From CAWGCE01 sp964480915 (GTDB lineage Bacteria > Planctomycetota > Planctomycetia > Pirellulales > Pirellulaceae), in NCBI GenBank assembly GCA_964480915.1, contig CAYZRS010000006.1, positions 79,159-143,158 of the forward strand: 64,000 nucleotides of DNA, read 5' to 3'. How positions within the stretch are numbered: position 1 is the first letter of the stretch; the number at the start of each line of letters is the position of its first letter. The position numbers and the translations under genes were made by a program. A model generated the notes under the pieces. The model was not told the DNA's origin, searched no databases, and was given only the letters and a program-made list of their open reading frames with translations. Of the stretch, positions 16,297 to 24,952 are shown piece by piece.

Positions 16297-18366
16297 ATGA
16301 AAAAAGAGAAACTGCAACCCGAAGCTTCGCAGCAAGGCCAGAACGGCCTGAGCGAAATCGGTGCGCCGTCAGCCAATGGCGAGGTCGATTTGCCAACGAC
16401 TGCCGCGGGTGCGCCTGAGCCCATCCGGGGGCAGCCGGACGATAGGGGCACCGATGAAGCTGAGCTAGAAGAAGGGCTCGATACGACGGCCGCTTTTGAG
16501 CAGTTGCAGCAACTCTTGGTGGGGCAGCAGAAGAGCGACCTCGAAGCGCTATCGCATCGCCTCGACGAAGAAAAGGTCGGACCAGACGAACTGAGTCAGT
16601 GGTTGCCGCTGGCGGTACGAAAGGCGGCGAATCGAGACGGCAACTTTGCGGCTGCTCTGGGGCCTACGATGGCCAATTCTTTTCAGGATTCGGTCAAGCG
16701 AAATCCGAAGGCGCTGGCCGATGCCATTTCGCCAATCATGGGGCCCGCCATTCGCCGATCCATTTCGCAGGCCATCAGCGGGATGATCCAGTCGCTGAAT
16801 CAAACCGTCGAACACAGTTTTTCGTGGAGTGGGTTGAAATGGCGTTGGCAGGCCTTCAAGACAAACCGCCCCTTTGCTGAAGTGGTTCTGCTTAACGCGT
16901 TTGTCTACCGAGTGGAACAAATCTTTTTGATTCATCGGGATGATGGGTCTCTGTTAGCCCATGCTGACGCCTCGGGCGTAAGTGGCGCCGATGCCGATTT
17001 AGTGTCGGGGATGCTGACCGCGATTCAAGACTTTGTTCAGCAATCCTTCGGTGCGAGCGAAGACGATGCGGTCGAGAGCATGCGGGTCGGCGATCACCAT
17101 GTCTGGATTCTTCCCTCTCCTCACGCTTTGATGGCTGCGGTCATTCGGGGCGTACCACCGATGGAGCTACGAGAAGACCTGTTTGGTGAGCTTGAGAAAA
17201 TTCACGAGGAAACGTCGGAGTACCTTAACGACTACCAAGGCGACAACACGCCCTTTGAAATGATCGTGCCGAGGCTGGAGTCATGCCTCTACAGTGAAGC
17301 ACGAAACAAAGAGTCGAATCAACCATCTGCAAAACGAATCGTCTTGCCGATTGTGATCTTGTTGCTGCCACTCTTGTTGGCCGGCTGGGGCGCCTACTGG
17401 GGTGGCTCGCAATGGTTGGAAGGACGCCGCTCCGATCGAGTCTTGGCGGCGCTGCAGGCGCCTGATTCTGCCGAGCTAACGTACGACAACGGTGTGGTGA
17501 ATGTGGTCGGCCAGGCGAAACATGATTGGATCGAGCGGTCTCGTCGTCTGGTCGGAATGGTCGACGGACTTCGCGAGCTAAACCTTGAAGCGCTTCACGA
17601 TCTGGATCAAGCTTGGCTCGCTTATGTCGACCAACTTCGCCAGGAGCCAGGCATCGTCGTTGCCGATGCGAAGATCGATGGCGATCGATACCACATCAGC
17701 GGATTACGGGACCCACTGGCAGTCGATCCGGGGCAGTTGTTGAATGACGCGGGCCTTGATCCGAACGTCGTCCGATCTTCTTGGGAACCGTATCGCTCAC
17801 TCGATCCACGTTTTGAGAACTTGCGAGTGATCAATCGAGCGCCGTCACATCCTGGCGTCACTTGGAAGAGGCTCGACGGACGACTTGTGGCCACAGGATC
17901 GGCTCCCAGCCAGTGGTTTGATGAAGCGACCACGTTTATGGCTTCCGTGGAGGACATCACGGTCGATATCCGTTCGGTCGAAAACCGGGACGAGCAGGCA
18001 CTCGCCAGCGAGCTGGCTACCTTACAGGATGTGTTCGTCCCGTTCGAGAAAGACTCTTCCCAGGTTCGGGACGTTCGTCGCACCGAGATTGTAGATATCG
18101 CGAGGCGGATTGCTCGGCTGCGAAGTGCCGGCCGACTACTCGGGAAATCCTTCGACGTGATAGTCGTTGGCTATATGGATTCGAGCGAGACGGCTCAATC
18201 TAGTACCCTGTTGGCGCGGGAACGGGCTAACCAGGTGTGGAAAGTGCTGGCTGAAAATGGAGCGGGTAAGTCAGGATTGTTCGTGAGAAATGGCGCGAAA
18301 CTGACCGCAAAGCAAAATGATGGGGACTACCGTGGTTGTGCCATCCTCGTTGAACAGCGAAATTAG
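16297..18366 (+). CDS. Trans-envelope protein: roadblock-like cytoplasmic domain, one TM helix, OmpA-like C-terminus
   Basis: A 689-residue protein. Residues 1-60 are acidic and disordered, and 60-190 are helical. Residues ~195-300 have an alternating strand/helix pattern (IFLIHRDDGSLLAHAD, then GMLTAIQDFVQ, then VWILPSPHALMAAVIRG) resembling roadblock/LC7 or longin domains, the fold of the GTPase regulator MglB. One membrane helix lies at ~348-370. The periplasmic part has BON-like segments (~378-430 and ~455-555) and an OmpA-like domain at ~575-689 ending in a peptidoglycan-binding-type region (VVGYMDSS ... LARERANQVWKVL). The topology would link the cell wall to the cytoplasm. The adjacent downstream gene encodes a Ras-like GTPase. 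The OmpA and TM calls are firm; the roadblock call is an inference that needs structure prediction. Confidence 0.82.
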   Translation: MKKEKLQPEASQQGQNGLSEIGAPSANGEVDLPTTAAGAPEPIRGQPDDRGTDEAELEEGLDTTAAFEQLQQLLVGQQKSDLEALSHRLDEEKVGPDELSQWLPLAVRKAANRDGNFAAALGPTMANSFQDSVKRNPKALADAISPIMGPAIRRSISQAISGMIQSLNQTVEHSFSWSGLKWRWQAFKTNRPFAEVVLLNAFVYRVEQIFLIHRDDGSLLAHADASGVSGADADLVSGMLTAIQDFVQQSFGASEDDAVESMRVGDHHVWILPSPHALMAAVIRGVPPMELREDLFGELEKIHEETSEYLNDYQGDNTPFEMIVPRLESCLYSEARNKESNQPSAKRIVLPIVILLLPLLLAGWGAYWGGSQWLEGRRSDRVLAALQAPDSAELTYDNGVVNVVGQAKHDWIERSRRLVGMVDGLRELNLEALHDLDQAWLAYVDQLRQEPGIVVADAKIDGDRYHISGLRDPLAVDPGQLLNDAGLDPNVVRSSWEPYRSLDPRFENLRVINRAPSHPGVTWKRLDGRLVATGSAPSQWFDEATTFMASVEDITVDIRSVENRDEQALASELATLQDVFVPFEKDSSQVRDVRRTEIVDIARRIARLRSAGRLLGKSFDVIVVGYMDSSETAQSSTLLARERANQVWKVLAENGAGKSGLFVRNGAKLTAKQNDGDYRGCAILVEQRN

Positions 18367-18403
18367 AGAAAGTTGACTTGGTTCCTAGGCCACACCTAGC
18401 TGG

Positions 18404-18922
18404 ATGGAGCGTCTTTCGGTGCTGCAAAAAAAGATATGCATGTTGGGTTCGTTCGCCGTGGGAAAAACGAGCTTGGTCGCCCAGTACGTGCACAGCAAAT
18501 TCTCCGAAAAATACCTGACAACAATCGGCGTTAAAGTCGACCGGAAGGTGGTTCAGCACGAGGATGAATCGATCAATCTTCTGCTGTGGGATATCCACGG
18601 AGACGACGAATTTCAGAAAGTACGCGGCTCCTACCTGCGTGGAATGGCCGGCTATTTTTTAGTCGTCGATGGTACGAGATCCGATACACTCGAGAAGGCG
18701 AAGTACTTGCATCAGCTGGCATTGGATTCGGTTGGTGAGATACCGTTCGTGCTATTGCTGAACAAATGCGACATCCAAGATCAGTGGCAGCTCGACAGTC
18801 AAGAATTGGGTCGGCTGGTCGACGAGGGTTGGGAGATTCGGCGCACAAGTGCCAAGACGGGTGAAAACGTGGACGAATCGTTCCATGATTTGGCTGCCAA
18901 AATTCTCGCCAAGATGAAGTAG
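18404..18922 (+). CDS. Ras/Rab-like small GTPase
   Basis: A 172-residue protein that is essentially one GTPase domain. The P-loop is GSFAVGKTS (15-23), the switch I threonine-Ile-Gly is at 40-42, the G3 motif is WDIHGDD (62-68), G4 is NKCD (120-123) and G5 is TSAK (148-151). These are the motifs of the eukaryotic-type Ras/Rab group also found in bacteria, rather than of Era/Obg-type GTPases. The catalytic glutamine that normally follows the G3 glycine is Asp67 here, so intrinsic hydrolysis may be slow or depend on a partner. There is no C-terminal prenylation cysteine. It is the last gene of the kinase/coiled-coil/OmpA cluster. The likely role is a cytoplasmic switch coupled to the trans-envelope protein. 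Confidence 0.92.
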   Translation: MERLSVLQKKICMLGSFAVGKTSLVAQYVHSKFSEKYLTTIGVKVDRKVVQHEDESINLLLWDIHGDDEFQKVRGSYLRGMAGYFLVVDGTRSDTLEKAKYLHQLALDSVGEIPFVLLLNKCDIQDQWQLDSQELGRLVDEGWEIRRTSAKTGENVDESFHDLAAKILAKMK

Positions 18923-18930
18923 CAGCGCAG

Positions 18931-19851
18931 TCAATCTAAGGGCTTGATGGGCAGTGGATCGTTGCCATTCGCAGCGGGAGGTTCTACCGGGATGAGCGCC
19001 GTGGCTTGGACAATGGTCGCATCGCCGGTGAGTGGTTGAGATGCCGTTTTGATTTCCAGCGGCTTGGGCAAGGGCAAGGGTTGAATTGCTCGGTTGTTCG
19101 TCGCTAGAAGCTCAGGAGTGTCGTTGGTGGAAAGTGGTTCTTTGCGCTCCAGCAAATTGGTCCACGGTTTCTTGATGGCTGCAACAAGCGGAGCCGCAAC
19201 TTCGGCGCCCGGTATGAGAACCGGGGGCGACCCGAGATCGGTCGACTCGTAGATGTTCCCATGTTGAAATGGGCCTGCCCCAAGAATCCACGTCGATTTC
19301 GCCAGGCTGGTCGCCTGGATGGAACCGGTTTCCCAAACCGGTTCTCTCGATTCGCGGTGGTAGGCGAAAATGGCCAGTTTGGCCGCCGCGCGACGTTCGT
19401 CTTTTCTCGCCAGCGAGATTTCGGGGAGCGACGGAACGGGACTGCTGGTCAGCATGGAAGCGGTTTGGTTGACCGCCTGGCTGCCAGGGATCCCGTAATT
19501 TACCTCGTGGCTGTCCGTTCCCAATGCGCCGACACGGATTTCGACGATGTAGTCGGCGTCCTGCGCTTTGTCTTGGAGCTTGCAGTGCGAACGAATCATC
19601 CGCTCGCGTAGTGAGCTAAGAATGTATTCTGAATTCACGAAGCCGACACTGCGCACCGACTTCAGATACTGCGAATCGAGATATACGCGAGAACCACTCA
19701 GTTGCCCAAAGTCGATCTGGGCAATGCTCTGATCGACGGCGTCAGAAACCAGCAATTGATCGGTTGCCGTCCGCCCCTTGATGGTTCCACAGCCCGCGCA
19801 GATCGCGGCCATGAGAAGCAAAACAATTGGCGGGCACGTGAAACTAGGCAT
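18931..19851 (-). CDS. DUF6655-like lipoprotein
   Basis: A 306-residue protein with a lipoprotein signal peptide: a hydrophobic core followed by AGC, with the acylated cysteine at ~21. The mature start GTIKGRTATDQLL ... SDAVDQSIAQIDF ... VYLDSQYLK matches a family of planctomycete lipoproteins that I recall as DUF6655. The central part has the pattern ADYIVEIRVGALGTDSHEV, reminiscent of proteins that report on a GNA1162/LpoB-like fold. The C-terminal ~70 residues are Pro-rich and low complexity. It should sit on the periplasmic face of a membrane. It is convergent with the GTPase gene (eight bases between the stops). The upstream neighbour on the same strand ends 60 bases away. Function is unknown. 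Confidence 0.72.
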   Translation of the reverse strand: MPSFTCPPIVLLLMAAICAGCGTIKGRTATDQLLVSDAVDQSIAQIDFGQLSGSRVYLDSQYLKSVRSVGFVNSEYILSSLRERMIRSHCKLQDKAQDADYIVEIRVGALGTDSHEVNYGIPGSQAVNQTASMLTSSPVPSLPEISLARKDERRAAAKLAIFAYHRESREPVWETGSIQATSLAKSTWILGAGPFQHGNIYESTDLGSPPVLIPGAEVAAPLVAAIKKPWTNLLERKEPLSTNDTPELLATNNRAIQPLPLPKPLEIKTASQPLTGDATIVQATALIPVEPPAANGNDPLPIKPLD

Positions 19852-19911
19852 GAAGGCCGCGGCTTAACACAGGCAGTGAATCAGCGGTCGCACAACGATT
19901 GCGAGACCTCT

Positions 19912-22380
19912 TTATGCGGCACGATCGATTCCATATTGTTGGCGGTAGAACTCAGCAGCTTGCTCCACCCATCGTTCGCGGACAATGCGATCTTTGAACG
20001 CAAGGATGTTCGAGAATTCTTTGACCGCGTGAGAATCCCATCGCATGATCTGTTCGAACTGATAAATTCCCAGTCGATTGAGTTTTAGTTCGAGCGATTC
20101 GGCGACACCAGAGATCAGTTTTAGATCGTCACGCATCGTTGGTGGAGTCGCATAGACTCGTCCGAGGATGGGGTCGATCCGAGTGATTCCCGGATCGACG
20201 GCGCCCGAATGAAGCGAGTAGACACCGACCGATTCTTCGGCCTCGCGAGGTGCGGCAAAATCAGGTTCTTCCATCGAGTGCGCCGTGGCGACTTCTTCGT
20301 TGTCGTCCGTGCCGTTGGCCGAATGGAGCAGCGAAGCGTTCTCGAGCAATGATGACTGGACGCGAGCCTGCCGCTCAAGCAGGGTCTCGAGGGAGGCCGA
20401 ATCGGCGCGTAGTTTTTCGAGTGTGTCCGAGTGAATCTTGAGTGATCGCTGCAACATGGATCGCTCTTGCTTCTCACGTTCCAATTGGGCCAGCAGTTCC
20501 TTATTCTCGACTCGCAATTCGCCAACGGCCGCGTCACGGACAGCCAAGCGACTGGACGCGTCGTCCAGTTCTGCGGTCAGCATGGTGAATCGCCGTTCGA
20601 ACTGGCTCACGCGCGATGAGGCCGCTTCCTGGGCCGTCTCGAGTTCCAGGTTGCGTGCCGTCGTCGATTCAAGTTGAGCCTGTAAGTCAGCACGGAGGTC
20701 TTGTTCTCGGTGAAGTCCGTTGAGGACTTCTTCTTTTTCTGTCTGTAAGTCTCGCAGTTGGTCCGCAACGGTTTGGAACTGACTCGTCAATGCTTCCAAT
20801 CGGTGCTCGCTATCGTTACGTAGCGATTCGGTTCGCAAGGCGACTTCATCGTCGATTGCCTGTGCCCGCTCAAGCCGCTCTCTTTCCAGCTCTTCTCGTA
20901 GTTCGGTGCGTTCGGCTTCGAGTGCACCAAAGCGAACGGCGGCGTTTGTCTCTTGAAGTCGCAGCTGTTGTTGGAATGTCTCTTCGCGATCTGTCAGGTG
21001 CGATTGGAACCCTTGCTGAGCCTCTTCCAGCCGCTTGGTCAGATTTTGTTCCAAACCTTGAATGCGATCGTAAGCGACCGCCAACTCTTCCTTCGAACGA
21101 GTCCGAATCGTTGTCAGTTCTCGGACGAGTGTCGAATTCTCTGCTGTGAGTTGTTGCAGCTCCTCATGCCGCGAGGCAATTTCCGATTGCATCTCGCCGA
21201 CCAAGAGTTGGGTCGTTTCCAATTGTTCTTGCGAACTGCTTTGTAGCGATTGCAAGCTGGTCGCTAAGGCCGTTCGCTCGTCGACCAGGCTCTCCGATTC
21301 GGACTGTGCGGATGCCAGCTCTTGCTGTAGCCGTTGGATTTCGTCCTCGGCCGCTGCGTTGCGCGCCGCTGCTTCTTCTGCTCGTGCGGCGATCTCACCG
21401 ATCTGTTCCGCTGTCGCGTCGCGTTCGGCGGCGACTGCATGCATCTCCTCAGTCCGCTGTGTGTAGGCGGCTTGCAGCCCTGTCAGCTGATGGCGTAGAT
21501 CGTCGACGAAGCGAGTGTCGGCCGACAGCATGGCCACATGTTCGCCCAACTCCGTTTCCCGGTGACTGAGAGTCTCGAGTTGCGTCGCCAAGGTGGCGCA
21601 GCGCGCTTCGAGGTCGAGCTTGGCCTCGTTGGTGACGGAGAGCTCTTCCCGCAGGGTGCCAATCTGTCCGTTAAACGAATCTTCGAGGACTTGGATCTGT
21701 TCCTGATGCTGAGCGTTGGCCGTGTCCAACTCTGATTGCAGCAGCTCGACGTTGTCGTTGGCGTGTCCCGCAGTCGACTGCAGTTCGTCAACGTGTCCCT
21801 CCAGTTCCAGCGATCGCGATGTGGCCGCTTCCAGTTGCCCGCGGACTTTTTCCAGCTCGGTTCTGGCTCCCGCTAGTTCACTTGAGGATGCCGATAGTTT
21901 TTGGAGGAGCTCATTGTCGGATTGCTTGGTGGCGACTTGGGACTGGTGAAGCTGGTCTGCCAGTTCTTCAACTTGGTTAGCGAGCTCTTGTTGAGCGGAG
22001 CGTGCAGCGTCTAATTCGGTCTGCATCTGCAGGGTGCTTTCCTGCAATCCACCGGCAGCCGATGCCTTTTCAGTCAGTTCGCTTTGCAACTGATTGAGTG
22101 CATCGCGAGCTTGGTTGTCTCTCACGGTGGCGTCTTGACGATAGCGGTCAAACTCTTCACACAGCTGACGATAGTCGGCTTGCAATGTGTCGCGCTGGTC
22201 GCTTTCGATCGCCAGCTGTTGTTCCAGCGATTGCAAACGCCCTGACGAGGCTCCGTCGGTGGAAGCATCGGCAGTCGATTCGCTGCTGTCGCTTCCAAAC
22301 CACAGCGCGTATCGCAGGGCGATTCCGGCCAGGATACAAAGAACGATGGAACAAAATGGACCGCTTAGTAATGAAAGCAC
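19912..22380 (-). CDS. Membrane-anchored long coiled-coil protein with C-terminal HhH-like domain (paralog A)
   Basis: An 822-residue protein. One N-terminal membrane helix (~8-28) is followed by about 690 residues of nearly unbroken coiled coil (Glu/Gln/Leu/Arg/Ser), then a short linker and a ~72-residue globular end (~750-822). This end begins DDLKLISGVAESLELKLNRLG and continues with a second helical hairpin, matching the helix-hairpin-helix-like domain found in SMC-like, topoisomerase-like and ribosomal L21-associated proteins. The domain often binds DNA or protein. Translation starts at GTG 22380 with a GGAG site. A paralog, about half identical in the end domain, lies divergently upstream. 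The cellular role is unknown; a membrane-to-DNA or membrane-to-protein tether is the simplest inference. Confidence 0.85.
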   Translation of the reverse strand: MLSLLSGPFCSIVLCILAGIALRYALWFGSDSSESTADASTDGASSGRLQSLEQQLAIESDQRDTLQADYRQLCEEFDRYRQDATVRDNQARDALNQLQSELTEKASAAGGLQESTLQMQTELDAARSAQQELANQVEELADQLHQSQVATKQSDNELLQKLSASSSELAGARTELEKVRGQLEAATSRSLELEGHVDELQSTAGHANDNVELLQSELDTANAQHQEQIQVLEDSFNGQIGTLREELSVTNEAKLDLEARCATLATQLETLSHRETELGEHVAMLSADTRFVDDLRHQLTGLQAAYTQRTEEMHAVAAERDATAEQIGEIAARAEEAAARNAAAEDEIQRLQQELASAQSESESLVDERTALATSLQSLQSSSQEQLETTQLLVGEMQSEIASRHEELQQLTAENSTLVRELTTIRTRSKEELAVAYDRIQGLEQNLTKRLEEAQQGFQSHLTDREETFQQQLRLQETNAAVRFGALEAERTELREELERERLERAQAIDDEVALRTESLRNDSEHRLEALTSQFQTVADQLRDLQTEKEEVLNGLHREQDLRADLQAQLESTTARNLELETAQEAASSRVSQFERRFTMLTAELDDASSRLAVRDAAVGELRVENKELLAQLEREKQERSMLQRSLKIHSDTLEKLRADSASLETLLERQARVQSSLLENASLLHSANGTDDNEEVATAHSMEEPDFAAPREAEESVGVYSLHSGAVDPGITRIDPILGRVYATPPTMRDDLKLISGVAESLELKLNRLGIYQFEQIMRWDSHAVKEFSNILAFKDRIVRERWVEQAAEFYRQQYGIDRAA

Positions 22381-22771
22381 TTTTCAATCTCCAACAGGAG
22401 CCCACTCCAGTGTCGCTAGCGTGGGTGTAAAAATAGACCGATTGTTTCAGTTGTAGGGTCGGAACCGATGGGCGCTTATCTTTAGCCCGTGTTAGCAATC
22501 GGTGAACGATGAGGCGCCGAGGGTTGGCGGTCGACTGCGAAAGTTCGCTCCGTGCAGAACCGAATGTACGTTCGCAGTCAGAAAAGAAATCCATTCTCTT
22601 TTGGCGACGATCGACTCCGACCACCCATTGGTGGTGGCGTCATCGCTATCGGCGACGCGAACTGCAGATCACCGTTTGCTGGTTTCATTGAAGTTCATTC
22701 ATTCAAAGGGCCGACCGCTGAGTAATGCGGTGTTCCCGTTTTGACGATCGAAAGAGTTCTAGGGCCCAGAA
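22381..22771. other. Divergent intergenic region between the two coiled-coil paralogs
   Basis: This 391-base gap separates the two divergent start codons and must hold both promoters. I see no convincing coding frame here; an 80-codon plus-strand frame at 22502-22744 has no ribosome-binding site and no recognisable product. A small hairpin (CCACC, CATT, GGTGG) lies near 22621. No clear -35/-10 pair could be named. Confidence 0.5.
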
Positions 22772-24952
22772 ATGCTAGCTGTCCTCCAATACAACTTCCC
22801 GGTCTTTTCGTCAGTGCTGTTGCTGATTGCTGGCATTCTGATCGGATACGCGCTGTGGATTCCTTTTCGCGGCGATTCGGAAAGCATCCTTCGGCAACTG
22901 GACGGTTTGGCAGATCAAAACGATGACCTCGAGGATGCCCTCAAAGAGCAGCGCAATGCCTATGTGAAATTGGAGCGGCGTCATGCGCAACAGCAAGACG
23001 AGTGGGCCTACCTGCGGACTTGGCATGAGCGTGTCGAATCGACGCTTACCGACCAAGGGCTCGCCGCCGGATCGATCGAACAGGGGCTTAGCGCGCTCCA
23101 CGACCTCCGGGAGCACGCGATCAAGGAGCTCGACATCGAACGCAAGCGTCGCACCGATGTTGAAGATGAGTTGGTAGCCACCAAGAAAACCGTCGAAAAC
23201 TTGCAAGTCAATCTGGAAGACTATCGGAACCTGCAATCAAAATACGAGGGACTCAACAGCGACTTTATCAGCATCAGGCAAGAGCACTCGCAGCTGCGAG
23301 GCGAGCATGAGAAGCTGAAAGAACAGGCCGTTGTTGAAGCGGATGAACAGGCACAACTGGTCGCCGGACTTCAGCAGTCGCTTTCCGAATCGGACAGTGT
23401 CGAGGCTGTGGAAGGACGATTTGAGGCGCAGATTGAATCGCTGAATCGAGCTCTCGAGGAACAACGGGCGCGGGCGGACGAGCTGCATCAGGACCGCACA
23501 GAGATTCTGACACAATTACAAAACGAACGCGATCAGCGCTGCGATCTTGAAGAGGTTTTGCAGGAGAAAGAGCGCGAGTTAAAACTGGCCAATTCTGAAT
23601 CGAAGGAGTTGAGCGAATCCCGCGTCATGGAGCTGGAAGAAACGCTCCACACCGCGCAGAACGAATTCCAGCAGTTGGTAACCGAACGAGACATGACCGT
23701 TTCGCGGCTCGATGCGGCCCATGCGAAGATCGATCAGTTGGAATCTGAAGTCAGCAGTCACCGCCGAGCCTTCGATACGGTCGAACGACACCGTTCCGAG
23801 CTGGAGCTCAACTCGCGACGCGAAACAGAATCGCGTCAGGCGGAAGCACAAGAGTTGCAGCGAGTACAGCAAGAAAACGGTCAGATCAAAGCGGAACTAG
23901 CGCTGATGCATACGCTCAAGCAGCAGAATGCGAGTCTCGATCGCCAGTACAATTCGCTGCAGGAATCTCATCAAGACACGCAGCGTAGTCTGTCGCTGCT
24001 GAAAACGGAACGGGACGAATCGGCATTGCTGCTTGCGGAAGAGCGAACACAACGGGAAGAGATCGCGAATCGGATCAACCGCCATCTGCTGGAAGTCGAC
24101 AACCTTCGCGAACAGCGCGAAGAGGTTCTGCGCAATTTGCGTGAAGAGCAATCGCTGCGGAGAGAGGCGGAACGGTCGCTCGATGAGCAGACTCGACGCC
24201 TTGCTCAAGTAGGACGCGAAGTCAGCGACGTTGTCGATCTGCGGGAAGAAGTCCACTCTTTGCGAAATCAACTGAGGGTCGCTCAGACGCAATTTGAAGA
24301 AACCCGCGTGGAACATCACCAGGCGCATGGGATCGTCGAATCGGCTCGCGAGACCATCAACAGTTTGCAGTCGCAACTGGCAGCGAGCCAGCAGAGCATT
24401 CAGACGTTGAAGATGAACGGCCAAGGACTCCAGGAGCGATACGACGAACGTATCGATCAATTGACGATGGAACGAAACCACGCTCGCGAGTCGGTCGAAC
24501 TGGCAGAAGAGAAGTTGGCCGAGTTGCAGGATCAAATGGCCGAACTGCGTTCGACGGTCGCCGAGCTGCGACGCGAACGGGAAGATGTTCTGACGCGGTT
24601 GCGACGTCAGACCGTCATGCTGGAAAGCCACATGGCGGAAAACCAAGTGGCCGAGATTGCCGAAGAACATCGTGTCAACGGCGACGTGCGACGCGATGAA
24701 CGACGTGGCGTCGTCTACAACAGCCGCCCAGGCCAAGTCGACGATTTGAAGAGAATTTCCGGCATCGCAGCGGTGCTGGAGAAGAAGTTGAATGAGTTCG
24801 GCATCTACACCTATCGCCAAATCATGGATTGGGACGAAGCGGCCGTTGAGGAGTTCTCGACATTGCTCGCGTTCCGAGATCGCATCCAGCGCGACGACTG
24901 GATGGGCCAAGCCCGGCATCTGTACGAAGAGAAATACTCGAAAGCGGCCTAA
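22772..24952 (+). CDS. Membrane-anchored long coiled-coil protein with C-terminal HhH-like domain (paralog B)
   Basis: A 726-residue protein with the same architecture as its divergent neighbour: an N-terminal membrane helix (~10-30), about 610 residues of coiled coil, and a C-terminal globular domain (~655-726) beginning DDLKRISGIAAVLEKKLNEFG and containing EEFSTLLAFRDRIQ. The end domain aligns without gaps over most of its length with that of paralog A, with about half of the positions identical. The coiled coils are not obviously alignable and are rich in Arg/Glu/Gln. The stop codon overlaps that of hutI on the other strand (CTAA). A role in membrane-linked organisation of DNA or of a filament is inferred from the architecture only. 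Confidence 0.85.
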   Translation: MLAVLQYNFPVFSSVLLLIAGILIGYALWIPFRGDSESILRQLDGLADQNDDLEDALKEQRNAYVKLERRHAQQQDEWAYLRTWHERVESTLTDQGLAAGSIEQGLSALHDLREHAIKELDIERKRRTDVEDELVATKKTVENLQVNLEDYRNLQSKYEGLNSDFISIRQEHSQLRGEHEKLKEQAVVEADEQAQLVAGLQQSLSESDSVEAVEGRFEAQIESLNRALEEQRARADELHQDRTEILTQLQNERDQRCDLEEVLQEKERELKLANSESKELSESRVMELEETLHTAQNEFQQLVTERDMTVSRLDAAHAKIDQLESEVSSHRRAFDTVERHRSELELNSRRETESRQAEAQELQRVQQENGQIKAELALMHTLKQQNASLDRQYNSLQESHQDTQRSLSLLKTERDESALLLAEERTQREEIANRINRHLLEVDNLREQREEVLRNLREEQSLRREAERSLDEQTRRLAQVGREVSDVVDLREEVHSLRNQLRVAQTQFEETRVEHHQAHGIVESARETINSLQSQLAASQQSIQTLKMNGQGLQERYDERIDQLTMERNHARESVELAEEKLAELQDQMAELRSTVAELRREREDVLTRLRRQTVMLESHMAENQVAEIAEEHRVNGDVRRDERRGVVYNSRPGQVDDLKRISGIAAVLEKKLNEFGIYTYRQIMDWDEAAVEEFSTLLAFRDRIQRDDWMGQARHLYEEKYSKAA

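Noticed and set aside
22502..22744. An 80-codon frame between the coiled-coil paralogs
   Set aside because: No ribosome-binding site, no similarity recognised, and it sits in the expected promoter region.
23897..24919. A 340-codon minus-strand frame inside coiled-coil paralog B
   Set aside because: It runs antisense to a clearly coding gene and has no recognisable domain. Coiled-coil codon bias often leaves a long open antisense frame.
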